This document shows positions 27,078 to 39,131 of a DNA stretch of 64,000 bases, piece after piece. Origin of the DNA: Schizophyllum amplum. Its lineage: Eukaryota; Basidiomycota; Agaricomycetes; Agaricales; Schizophyllaceae. The notes under the pieces were generated by a model. That model worked only from the letters and a program-made list of their open reading frames with translations, did not search any database and was not told the origin of the DNA. Where the stretch lies: assembly GCA_007026445.1 (NCBI GenBank), contig VDMD01000004.1:1898449-1962448 (forward strand), written 5' to 3'. Positions within the stretch are counted from its first letter, which is position 1. Each line of letters starts with the position of its first letter. A program made the position numbers and the translations under genes.

Positions 27078-29198
27078 TCACCAGACTATCCATTCGCCGT
27101 ACATATTAGGTCGCTCGCCACGTACATACGCCTCGAATGTTCGCTTCAGCACCGTCGACCAGCTCAGGTCCACCGTCGCCTCCCCGTCCAGCTCCCTCCC
27201 TGGCGACACCCGTGCCGCCTGCCGCAACTGCCTCTCCCCCTCGTAGAACCGCGCACCAAGCTCGGGCCAATTGCGGACGCGGTCGAACGGCATTTGCCTG
27301 CGCACCAGTTAGCATCCGCCGCGGATACAGCCTGCGGTCTCACCATTGGTTGTGATAGTGGTAAGAGAATGCGCCTCGGAAGAACCCCTCCATGCCTAGA
27401 GCCTCTGGCTCGCCAGCTTGCGCGTCGAAGAACTCGCCATACCTATGAAAGCGTCAGCAGAGGAGACGCTCCTAAAAGTGATCACTCACGTGAGGAAGAA
27501 CGGTTGCGGTGGCCTATCCCGCTGGAAGCTATCCGTGTTCAACCACGCCGGGTCGAACAGTGCATCCGGGAGCCTTGTAAACAGCGGCTCCAAATTCGCC
27601 TCCTTCATGTACTTGGACACCGTGATTGGATGAAAATCCAGTCCGTTCCGCAGAGCTGTCCGCAGGATGAACGCCCCGAGTTGAGACTGCCGCCCGAGTT
27701 TCGTCACCGCCGTGTTGTAGCGCGTGAACCGCGACCACTGGTATGCAAATGCGCCCTTCCAGCCCCATAGCTCCTCCCAGTCCCGCAGCAGCACCGTGTC
27801 AGCGTCGAGGTACACGCCGCCGAAGCGATGGCATACCACGAAGCGCACCATGTCGGACAAGATCACCGACATCCCGTCTACCGCAGCGCGTCCGCCCGAC
27901 GCGACAACGCGCCCTTCCGACCGGATGACGCTCACCCCGCGCCAATGGTCTTTGAGCTCGTCCACGGCGTCCAACTGCTCCGCCGCATCCCACACCTTGA
28001 ACTGGATCGCATCGCGGAAGCGCGGGTGTAAGAACGGCGCCGCCCACGGGCTTTCTCGTAGGCGCGCCTCGAGCTGCCCATCAGACGTAATGCCGGGCCC
28101 TGCGTTGACCCAAACCCACATCTGCGGCCGGCACGCGTCGCGAGCCGTATTCTGTGTGTAGAGGAAGGATAGCAATGCCATGTATGGCTTATCCGTGAAC
28201 GGAAGCGCCCAGAATATGTGGAAGAGGCGCGGATTGTCGAGATCGCATGGCAATGGCGAAGGCGAAGGAGACGCGCCCGGGGGCACGATGGGCTGCGCGG
28301 ATACGCGCCTGAGCTCTGCATGCTCTGGATCATCGTCGCGCGCCGTGTCCTCGTACGAGGTCTGCGGCACTCTTGATGCTGGCCTGCCCGTCTCCAGATA
28401 GACATATTTCCATTCGTTCAGCGCGCCCTGCCGCACCCGCCGCCCGACGTCGAGGCCCGCGCCGAGGCGGAGCACCTTGAGGCAGTCGCGCACGTACTGT
28501 GTTGCTAGGTCCTAAGCACACGCGCGACACGAGAGAAGGCAGGCATGAAGCGCACTTTGCCTGCGTTATAGTCGCAGTGGGCGAGCACCGCATCGAAGTC
28601 CGCAATGCTGTCCTGCGGGGGCCGCGGGGGGAAGGACGCGTTGTGCGCGGGCACATTGACGTATTCGCGCTCGCGGCCAGTTCCCTCGGTCGGTGTCCCG
28701 GCATCAGCGTGCGTCAGCGCCTTGTACTTGTTGGGTATCTTGGAGCGAGAGGGTATAGCGGGGTTGAGTGGGCGTGCGGTAAGCCCGACCTCCTTTGGCA
28801 CTGGTAAGGACCCTGATCAGCTGGAGATGCAACGCGATCGCAGACCACGCACCTGGTCTCCTACTTGGATAGTGCCCAGCATTCACCTCCCATTTCCACA
28901 GCGCCTTCAGCTCCTCGGCGGTGTACCCTACCAAGGGCTCCGGTGAGGAGATGAAGGGTATTGTACGGCTCCATTCGGCGCCAGTAGCCAGGACAGCAAC
29001 AACGGTGAGGCTCAGCAGTGCTGCAGCAGCGAGCAACACGACCCGCGCCTTGGACACGCGCGACATGTTGCGCCGCCCTGGGTGAACTGCGGGAAGGACG
29101 GCACGGTCGCTGTTAAGCGCCGGGACCAGGCGCTGCAGCGAAAATTTGGAGTGTCGTGTCGAGGCTGCGCGCGAGTCGCGCCGGCTGTGCGAGAACAT
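27078..29198 (-). CDS. GT32-like type II membrane glycosyltransferase (copy 2)
   Basis: Diverged tandem paralogue of the gene at 24544-26926. The ATG at 29198 starts MFSHSRRDSRAAST; the upstream in-frame start is TTG and was not used. A membrane anchor (VVLLAAAALLSLTVVAVLA) is followed by RLFHIFWALPFTDKPYMALL, CRPQMWVWVNAGPG, MSVILSDMVRFVVCHRFGGV, the DXD site DADTVLLRDWEELWGWKGAF and the same C-terminal block (WSTVLKRTFEAYVRGERPNM) ending in WIVW, TGA at 27078. Only the catalytic half is well conserved between the copies. The N-terminal tails and the acidic insert differ, which suggests an older duplication with possible change of acceptor. Frame intact. Confidence 0.88.
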
Positions 29199-29718
29199 GC
29201 CGGGGCGCGCGTCGGGTGAGATGAAGGTAGAAGACAAGAGCAATATTCGTGGTCAACGACGAGAGGCTTGCAGGCTGCGTCCGACCGCACGGCGCAGGCG
29301 CCAATTGATCGAATCAATCGCATCCCACCGGTCCGAACAAGCGAAACGCGAACACCACGTTGATTCTGAACGTCCGAACTTCGAAGGGTGGAGGGACTCG
29401 ATGAGCCAGCAATGCACTCCGCTTCAGATCTTACAGCGTAGCGATATCGAGATGTGCACTTTTTGCACATATCAGGCATCGAATGACTCGGCTCGACCAG
29501 CATCTTCAAGAAGATCGGATCAACAACGCGTCGTGACTCGTCGAGTCGGAAAGCCATCCCTCATCTGTCCATCACATACTCAAACATCCTAGGAGCAACA
29601 GCACCAGCACACCAAGAGATCTTGTCCTTAAATGATGGATTTCAGCTCCATTCTCGTCGGACGATCTGCAGAATTTCCAGTCATACATCCGACGGAGACA
29701 GATTTCTGATAAAATCAC
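29199..29718. other. Intergenic between glycosyltransferase copy 2 and the ThuA-like gene
   Basis: Promoter side of the glycosyltransferase and 3' flank of the ThuA-like gene. No gene or repeat recognised. Confidence 0.4.
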
Positions 29719-30929
29719 TCACGATTGGGAAGCCTCCGGCGCCGAGCTCGACGTCGTCTCCACCGCCGACGCGTCCCCATTTCCCACAGAGGCGCTCGAG
29801 TTGAATGCACGCGTCGTGTTGGCGTCGAGCGCCCACTGGATGCCACCCATGATATGCGCCATAAACGTCTCGTCGTGCCACGTCTCGTTCAGATGGCCCA
29901 GACTGGTGTAGAAGCTGCGACCAGGCGTGCCACCATCCTGGACGCCGGCGCCTTGTTCTTGGTACCATGCTGCAGGGACGATGAATATTCGGCACTTTTG
30001 CGTAATATGCTGGGTAACTTACCTGTCGGATGCGGGCTTCCTTGGTCATATTTGCGTTCACCGTCGTCTTTCATGCGATCAGAATATGTGGCGACGAGCA
30101 ACGGGAGGATGACGCTTACCCGTGTAACTGCTCTCATCCGCAGAGAGAAGAACGACGGCGCCAACATTGCGGGGGTCTGACTTGAAGTTGTACCTGCATA
30201 CGTGAAGATTAATTCATCTCTTGCGTCAGTAGGAGGACTGTCACAATGCGCACATCTCGTCTCGTATTTGCCACTGCGCAGGAAGCATCGACGTGCTTGG
30301 GTGTGAGGCGTCGACAACGTTGATAGTCTGCACACAATATTTTTACCGTTGATTATATTGCAGATACACGTTCGACGCCAATGCCACCCACCGCATTTTG
30401 AATCTCGGGATGGTAGTCGAAGTACGCGCCTGAGAGCATCGTGATAAACGAGGGTGGCACGGAACGGCACAATGATAGAAAATGAGAGCTCACCAATCTC
30501 TTTCCCATAGAACTCCGTTGTGTTCAAGCAGTCTGTCGCGGAGTGGATGCCCACAAGATTCCCGCCAAGGTTCAAATAATTCTGCAGCGCGTCCTTGCCA
30601 GTGTCGTCCAAGACTAATCATGAGGGATGTGAGCGCCTCGTTGAGCACACGTGCGACACATACGCACCTTCGCCTGTATTCGACAGAAAAACAAGTGCAT
30701 CGTACTGGCTTAAATTGCCGTCTGTGAAGAGCGTGCGGTCTTCCGTGGCATCGAAGGTGATAGAATAGGTGTCTCCTGCGCCCTTGAGCGCCTGGACAGC
30801 CGTGGGGATGGAATCATGGCGGAACTGCTCCGTCGCAGAGTAGATGAGGACACGGGGCGTGCTGGCCGCCATGCTGACGCCGTGGAGGAAGAACAGGCAG
30901 AGGAGAGACCGGTGGAAAGTGGGAGCCAT
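29719..30929 (-). CDS. Secreted ThuA-like (trehalose-utilisation) domain protein
   Basis: Class I amidotransferase-like fold of the ThuA family, found in sugar-related proteins; no activity is established. The ATG at 30929 begins a signal peptide (MAPTFHRSLLCLFFLHGVSM) followed by RVLIYSATEQFRHDSIPTAV, LSQYDALVFLSNTGEG, LQNYLNLGGNLVGIHSATD, a segment rejoined as TINVVDASHPSTSMLP, NFKSDPRNVGAVVLLSADES and the family's C-terminal GRSFYTSLGHLNETWHDETF. The Ser/Thr-rich end SSSAPEASQS stops at TGA 29719. This stop overlaps a perfect GTGAGT donor, so splicing to a further 3' exon is possible. Frame otherwise intact across about six introns. Probably extracellular. Confidence 0.82.
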
Positions 30930-31667
30930 CGCTGAACTCGCTATGCGCGAAGTTGATGATTGACCAAGGGCGGCGCGGCAAGAGTATTGAGAGAGGGTGG
31001 TAGATGCAGCAGGTGTTGGCTATGTCAGCTATATGAACACCTGCAGACTTGTGCCAGCTCAGGAACGGTCGGGTAGAGGGACTGCTTTTAGATAGGCCCA
31101 ATGAAAGAAGTCGGGACCTGCTGCGAAGGGCTCAGCTATAGCCGCTGTTAAAATTCTAGCGCAAGAAAGGACTAACCCGAGGTTCGAGATGAAAAGAGGG
31201 AAGGTGGAAACTGAACAGCCTCCGCATGTTCCAAAACACGAGATCCCATGACAACATGCGGGACCTTTTACCACGTGAGCGCGATGTTGAAGTTCTGTAC
31301 AGTAGACATAGAGCTACTAGAGGCGTATTAATGTCCTTTAAAGGCGGGAGACCGTGGCGAAGAGCTTGACGCTCCAGCGAATACTTTCGGGATAGTGACC
31401 GTCCAGGAGAAGACATTCCTGATATGGAACAAAAGCCGGCCGGGCTTGATAATCGGCATTTGCCGGGACGGACCTACAACTATTCTTCGGCAGTGCAAGC
31501 TCCTCATGAGGTCCTTGTTCTGGGAGCGTATCGCCAATGCCCGACCGGATTGTCTACACTCTGTGCTTGTGAGGTCGTGATCGCTGTCGTTATTGCTACA
31601 TCTGCTAATCTACACAGGTATGCACTTCCGTTTCTTCTCTATCTGTTGTGCCGCCGAGGATGTCCCA
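30930..31667. other. Intergenic, 0.7 kb, between ThuA-like gene and RPE1
   Basis: Upstream DNA of the ThuA-like gene and 3' flank of the epimerase. Short open frames only; nothing recognised. Confidence 0.4.
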
Positions 31668-32686
31668 TTACTGGACTGCCCGAGCCGCTGCAATCTTCGC
31701 CTGGGCAGAGTTGACGGATGCCTTGAGCATAGTGATAACATTCTCGGGCTCTTGGGCACCAAATATGGCGGTACCAGCCACGATGACATTGCTGCCTGAT
31801 CACCAAATGAGTACGTCCCTAGTCAAGCTCGCAGAAAGCCAGCGTACCTGCATTGGCGCACACATCGATGGTCTTTGGGCCGACACCGCCGTCTACCTCG
31901 ATATCCTTCTCGGGGTAACGTGCGCGTAGCTCAGAGACCTTGGGGACGCAGCGCTCGATGAAGCTCTGGCCGCCGCGGCCTGGGTAGACGGTCATGACGA
32001 GAAGCATGTCGACAGCGTTGGCCATCTCGTCCGTGATTGCAGATGCCGGGGTATCCGGGGAGATGGCGAGCCCTGCCTTCATACCCCGGTCATGGATGTG
32101 CTTGACAATCGGAAGGGGGTCAGCTGTGTGAGGCGTCAGCGGAGGACGGGTTGTAATACAAGGGCACAGGACGCACGCGCGGCTTCGAGATGGAAGCAGT
32201 AGAGCGCGCCGCCTGCATCTGCGATGTCATCGACCCACTGGCGTGCGCGCGTCAGGGAGTCGACCGAGGTGGGAAGTGGGTGGCGGCACCTTCTCTGGGT
32301 CGGAGACCATCATGTGGCAGTCCATGAAGATATCAGGGACGCCCTTCTTGACGCAGGACAGGATGGGGGCGCCTGCGGAGCGGGGGATGAGCAAGGCATA
32401 CAGCCGGGTGGCGCGACTGGATACGGACCCATGGTGATATTTGGCACGAAATGGCTGAGGCGGTGTCAGCAGGGTGTGCGATATGGATAGCCGGTGATGC
32501 TCACCCGTCCATGACATCTAGGCGCGCCGTGTACCGTCAGCGGCGAGGCAGCGAGGGATCGATAACGGCGGGGGACTCGCCCATGTGCAGCCATTCTGCG
32601 CCGCCTTTGATCATGCGCTTGCATTCTGCGGTGAGCTGGCCAAAGTCGGAGGCGAGGACAGAGGGGGAGATGATGGCGCGCGGCAT
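31668..32686 (-). CDS. RPE1: Ribulose-phosphate 3-epimerase
   Basis: Cytosolic TIM-barrel enzyme of the pentose phosphate pathway interconverting ribulose-5-P and xylulose-5-P. The ATG at 32686 starts MPRAIISPSVLASDFGQL; then EWLHM joined to DVMDGHFVPNITMG (metal-binding His/Asp region), APILSCVKKGVPDIFMDCHM, MVSDPEKWVDDIADAGGALY, the MKAGLAISPDTP loop, MLLVMTVYPGRGGQSFI, DIEVDGGVGPKTI and SNVIVAGTAIFGAQEPE. The stop TAA is at 31668. The exon holding WLHM must be spliced with a GC donor (32518-32580) to give the conserved D. Six or so introns, frame otherwise intact. It diverges from a secreted-protein gene with 219 bp between starts. Confidence 0.93.
32518..32580 (-). other. GC-AG intron in RPE1
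   Basis: GCGAGT donor and CCTAG acceptor, 63 nt. Splicing rebuilds the conserved metal-site segment WLHM-DVMDGHF exactly; no GT donor gives that product. Confidence 0.8.
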
Positions 32687-32905
32687 GGCGGCTGTGTGTG
32701 TGCAGGCTCAGAGATGAAGTTCAGAGTCCAGACGAAACTCCTCGGACGTTCGGCCTGTAGTGCCGGCCGTCACGTCACGCCTGTCAGCTCATTGGCACTG
32801 CCTCCAGGTCAGGCCGCTTGCATAAAAACAAGCTGCTCGTTGTTCCGGTCCCCCACCTTCGTTTTCTATTCCCCCCGGTCACATATTTCCTTACTCACCG
32901 TCGAC

Positions 32906-33607
32906 ATGTTTGCCAAGGCCGTCCTCGTCTCTGCCCTTGCCGCTACGGCCCTCGCCGCCCCCCAGGAGAAGCGCCAGAGTGCGTTGCCATCCGCAGTTTA
33001 CATTTTATTAACTTTTTGCTGACTTCAATTCCCCCCCAGTCGGCAGCGCGATTGACTCTATCACCAGTGTTGCTGGCTCCGCAATAACTGCAGGCGCGAG
33101 TGACGGTATGTCCCCCCGTCCCCTCACATACCCCGCGCTCACCTGACTCCATCACAGCCGGCTCCTACATCAGCGAGGCGACATCTGCCGCAGCATCCGC
33201 CTGGAGTGAGGGGTACTCCGACGCGATCAGCGTTGGCTCCGGCCTCATTGAGACCATCACCTGTACGTTCCCCTTCGTAGTTCGCATCGCCCCCTTCCAC
33301 TGACACACACGCCACAGCTGAGGCTGACGGTGTCCACACCATCCTCTCCTCCGTAGGCGGCGAGGCTTGGACGCTCGCGACCTCAGGCGCAGGAAAGGTC
33401 ACCTCTGTCGGCCCCTCCGTCTGGACCGTTGCCACCGGTGCAGTAGGAAGTGCAGCTTCCGCCGCAACCTCAGCGGCAGGTAGCGCCGCCTCCGAGGCCG
33501 GCGACAACAACGGCGCCACCTCCACGGCAGCCGCATCTAACGGTCTGCTCTTCGGCGCCCTCACGGCAGCAGGGAGCGCACTCCTCGGCGCGTTCATTGT
33601 CCTATAA
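32906..33607 (+). CDS. Small secreted, probably GPI-anchored Ala/Ser/Gly-rich protein (paralogue 2)
   Basis: Function unknown; intact paralogue of 18258-18782. Signal peptide MFAKAVLVSALAATALA, then APQEKRQ with a Kex2-type KR site at the end of exon 1. Four exons (introns of about 45-75 nt) rejoin in frame: IGSAIDSITSVAGSAITAGA, AGSYISEATSAAASAWSEGY, EADGVHTILSSVGGEAWTLA, then ATSAAGSAASEAGDNNGATS and a hydrophobic tail ending ALLGAFIVL with TAA at 33605. The DNNGA plus hydrophobic tail is shared with paralogue 1 and fits a GPI signal. It is longer than paralogue 1 by one block around HTILSSVGG. A surface or cell-wall role is plausible but inferred. Confidence 0.7.
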
Positions 33608-34137
33608 GGATATTCACTTGTTCCGCGAGGCGTATCGCCCGCGACGTTTATACCCGGCGAGTTGAACACTATTATCTACAGTGCATGTGCCGTCCGCACT
33701 AGGCCTACAGTACACCGCTACTACAGTATCTATGCAGCGTATGACAGAATGTTGTACTTACTCATCAGTTGAAGTTCAAGTTGAAGTCAGTCAGAAACAG
33801 CCGGTTTGGTCAGGTCAGGTCGAATTCCACTATCAGTCGATCACTCAAGCGAGCCGTTGAATGGATCTGGGGAGATATTACGATCTAGGGGTGTACAAAA
33901 TACTGTTGAATTATGCGATGGTCAGTAAGTACAAGTTGAGATGTGGTTCAAGGGTATGAAACGAGCGTTGAGGTATAGGCGTAAAAGTAAGACAGCATCG
34001 TAAGTATGCGTTTTATCAGGAGAGCGCAGAAGGTGGGGCGCAAGGAGACATTGTTGGGGGTGGGTGGCACGCTGATAGGGCAGGCCGTCGCGAGCAGCAC
34101 TACTTGACCGTGCAGCACAACGTGATCGACAGACAAA
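33608..34137. other. Convergent intergenic region
   Basis: 3' flanks of the secreted protein and the DnaJ gene. Slightly AT-richer, with a few GTTGAAGTTCAAGTTGAAGT-like short repeats near 33769. No gene. Confidence 0.4.
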
Positions 34138-35998
34138 CTATTGCGGTCTGCACTCCGGTTCGCCATGCCCATCTTCGTCCTCATCCTCATCGTCGTCCTC
34201 CCAATCGTCTCCGTCTCCCCCGTCGCCGAACTGGAAGCCAGCACTGTCAAAGAAGTCCGCACCGGCAGGATATGAGCGCCCACGCACGTCCTCAATGTCG
34301 ATCTCCTCGTACTTGACCTCGTCCACAATCTCCGGCGCGGGCTCCGGGTTCGAGCGTTTTGGAGGGAGGAGAGAAGCGAGGGCCTGGCAGATGATCGTTG
34401 TTAGCGTCTGCTCTGTCGCGCGCGAAGCCAAGGGAAGGTATAACATACAGCGGTGTCGACGGACCTCAGCCACTGCTGATCCGGCATCTCGACCTCAAAG
34501 AGGACGTAGAGATCACCCTTCGTGTCTGACCTCTTGTATATCGGCATGCCCTCTCCGCGGAGCACGATGGAGTCGTCGGGCTTGATGATTTTGCCAGGTG
34601 GTGACGAGACGTGGACGCCGCGACCGTCCAGATGTGTGACGAGTATGCGCGAGAACCCGAGGAGGGCTTCAGAGAGGGTGATGGTGACGTGCATGAGGAG
34701 ATCGTTGCCGGAGCGCTCGAAGGACTCGTGCGGGGCGGCTTTCAAGATGAAGATCACGTCACCTGGGGGGACGCCGGGCTAAGGGGCGGTGAGCATTGTT
34801 GTCTGAGCAGTGGGCGAAGGTCGTGTACCTCCTGATCGCCAGCACCAGCGAGAACAATGCGTTGCCGATCCGTCATGCCCTTCTCGATCTGTATCTCCTG
34901 GCGTGATTTCTCCTTGACGGTCTTTTCGCCTTTGCACTTTTTGCAGCTGCGTAGGTGGTTGAAGCTCTGCGCAAGATGACGAATATAATACTCACCGGTC
35001 CTTCTCGCGCAACTTCTCGCCTGTGCCCTTGCAATCGGAGCAAGGTGCGCGGGACGTACCGTAGTGGTTCGGCGATATCTGCTACCTCATGAGCATAGCG
35101 GACAGTGTATGAGGTGAATACTAACCGCAGTCTGCACGAATGCCCACCCCTTCCCCTCGCACTTACTGCACTGTTTCGGCTTCGCGCTCCCCCTTGCACC
35201 AGAACTGCCAAGCACCATAAGCATACCACAATCATCGATCAACCTGCTCTCACCCACCCCTTGCATACGCCGCAAAGCACCTCCTTCTGGATGTTCATCT
35301 GTACCGTCTTGCCATTATACAGATCCTCCAGCGTGACGTCGTACGGGATGACCGAGTCTTCGCCCTTGCCTTTTCGCCGACCCATGCCAGGGCCGCCAGC
35401 AAAGTCGAAGAACATGCCCGAGCCCTCGAAGAACTGGGCGAAGAGGTCTGCAGCGTCCATGCCGCCGGGTCCGCCCCCTGGCCCGCCGTTCAGCCCAGCC
35501 ATACCGCCGCGATCGTACGCCGCGCGCGATTGCGGGTCAGTGAGAATTTCATAGCTGGATGGAAGAGGCGGTGAGGGGGAGTCGGGGAGGAAGATGAGTG
35601 TACGACGAACGCGGCGGCAATCTCTTGGAACTTTTGGCCTGCATCGGGGTCGTCAATGTTCTGGGAATGGCATGAGCATGACTGTTCGTATTCCAGGGGC
35701 TGAGCGCGCACCTTGTCCTATCCACAGATTGCCCATATGAGCAACATCAACAATGGGCGTTCAGCAGCCCTACTAACCGGGTGATGTTGCATTGCCTACA
35801 CACATACCAGCAGTTAGCCTCTGTCCATACCTGACAAGCTACCTACATACCTTCTTGCGGTACGCCTTCTTGATCTCGGCTAGCGTGCAAGCTTGAATGC
35901 ATTACGGGACGGGTCGCGAGTATGAACGTACCTTCCCCCGCCTCCACGGACACGCCAAGCAGCTCATAAAGTTCCGTCTCGACTGGCACTGCAGGCAT
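34138..35998 (-). CDS. Type A DnaJ/Hsp40 co-chaperone
   Basis: J-domain co-chaperone that stimulates Hsp70 ATPase and holds unfolded protein. The ATG at 35998 starts MPAVPVETELYELLGVSVEA; spliced J domain: AEIKKAYRKK, AMQHHP, DK, NIDDPDAGQKFQEIAAAFE. The DK of the HPDK signature comes from a 6-nt exon at 35712-35717. A G/M/F-rich linker follows, then the zinc centre with four CXXC units (CGVCKGSG, CSKCEGKG, CSDCKGTG, CKKCKGEK), the substrate domain (PGVPPGDVIFILKAAPHESF), and a long acidic tail ending GHGEPECRPQ, TAG at 34138. That end puts Cys at the fourth position from the end, as in prenylated Ydj1 (CASQ), although RP is a poor CaaX spacer. The frame is intact over about ten exons. Ydj1/Xdj1-type; which of the two is uncertain. 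Confidence 0.9.
35712..35717 (-). other. 6-nt coding microexon (Asp-Lys of the HPD motif)
   Basis: GACAAG lies between a 60-nt intron (35718-35777, GTTAGT...GGATAG) and a 51-nt intron (35661-35711, GTGCGC...CCCAG). It is the only way to join HHP to NIDDPDAG so that the invariant HPDKN is formed. Both introns have normal ends and sizes for this genome. Confidence 0.85.
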
Positions 35999-36343
35999 CA
36001 CTCAGCATTCAATGCTTTTGGGATCTGGAAGACATGAATTTACTTTCGTGAAGTAGAAAAACAGCAAAGGGAGAAGAAGTGACTGCGAGACGCAACAGGC
36101 GTCCTGAAATTTGAAATTTGGAGGCTCGACGCGCCGGCCGAGCTTCCTGTCAGCCGCGTGGAGGCGCGCCTCTTATTTCTTCTTTCGGAAGGTCTTGTTC
36201 TCGCATCCAGAACATCCTTTCGCGCAACACCCAAGCACGTTGATTATTCAGTACAATTGGCATTCAATCGGCCTTCTAACTTAATGTACAGTAGCACCAA
36301 GATCGTTCCAGTCTATGTCATGAAGCCTTCGTAAAAAGTTCGT
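35999..36343. other. Intergenic between DnaJ and pyruvate kinase
   Basis: DnaJ promoter and pyruvate kinase 3' flank; nothing else recognised. Confidence 0.4.
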
Positions 36344-38409
<2,066 letters not shown>

Positions 38410-39131
38410 GTTTGCGTTGTAATGGAGGGGGAGAGGAGGATGGGACGGGGATTTCGAGAAATCAACTCAGTCGCGTTTTATATGCCGCGCCGCGATCGGA
38501 TTCGGGCGCGTATGTAATCCCCAAAAAAGGCGCGCTCCCAATCCACTGCCATCGTTCGTTGTCAAACTTGGCGGACCCTATCGATTCCGTCGCCTGCCAA
38601 CATGCCACGAGTATGCCCAGCAAACGACGCCCCGCTTCCTGTTGTTCGCTGGCAAGACAATCTGCGACCCTCAGCTTCTCGCACAGCTACAATCACCCGC
38701 CGCGCCCAGACTGCGGCGGGGGCGGGACCCAGGGCGACCATTCGCCGGCCATGCGACGGTCGACGATCCGCACACATTTCTGCCCCGCCGCCCGCTCTAA
38801 GCCCACCCGGACCAAGTCTATGGCCCTTGAGTCCACCAATAAGGAACTGGAGGAGGCGAGGCCCCATACAGAACAGGAAGAGCAGCATGGATAACACAAG
38901 AGACCAGAAGTAGATACATAAAGCCCGACGCCGCGAACGTTCCCGAACGCAACGTTCGTGCTCGGATAACCAGTGACATATGTATAGGGAGACCCAACAG
39001 GTATACAGCTCTCGATGGACAGCAATTTCGATAGCAAGGGAAGGGAGATTCGAGGTTTCCGTTAAGGTAAGAGAAAAAAGATAGATAATTAGCGTCCTGT
39101 GACACGCACTGCTTCTGCTGGCGATGAAGTC
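38410..39131. promoter_or_regulatory. Pyruvate kinase promoter region and CSL 3' flank
   Basis: 0.7 kb with the TATA box at 38476-38482. Open frames here are shadows without family similarity. Confidence 0.4.
38476..38482 (-). promoter_or_regulatory. TATA box of pyruvate kinase
   Basis: TATAAAA on the minus strand, about 70 bp before the ATG at 38409; expected for a highly expressed glycolytic gene. Confidence 0.6.

Noticed and set aside
35661..35777. Treating the DnaJ introns as one 117-nt intron
   Set aside because: This would delete the D-K of the invariant HPDK motif from the only transcript; the two-intron reading restores it exactly.
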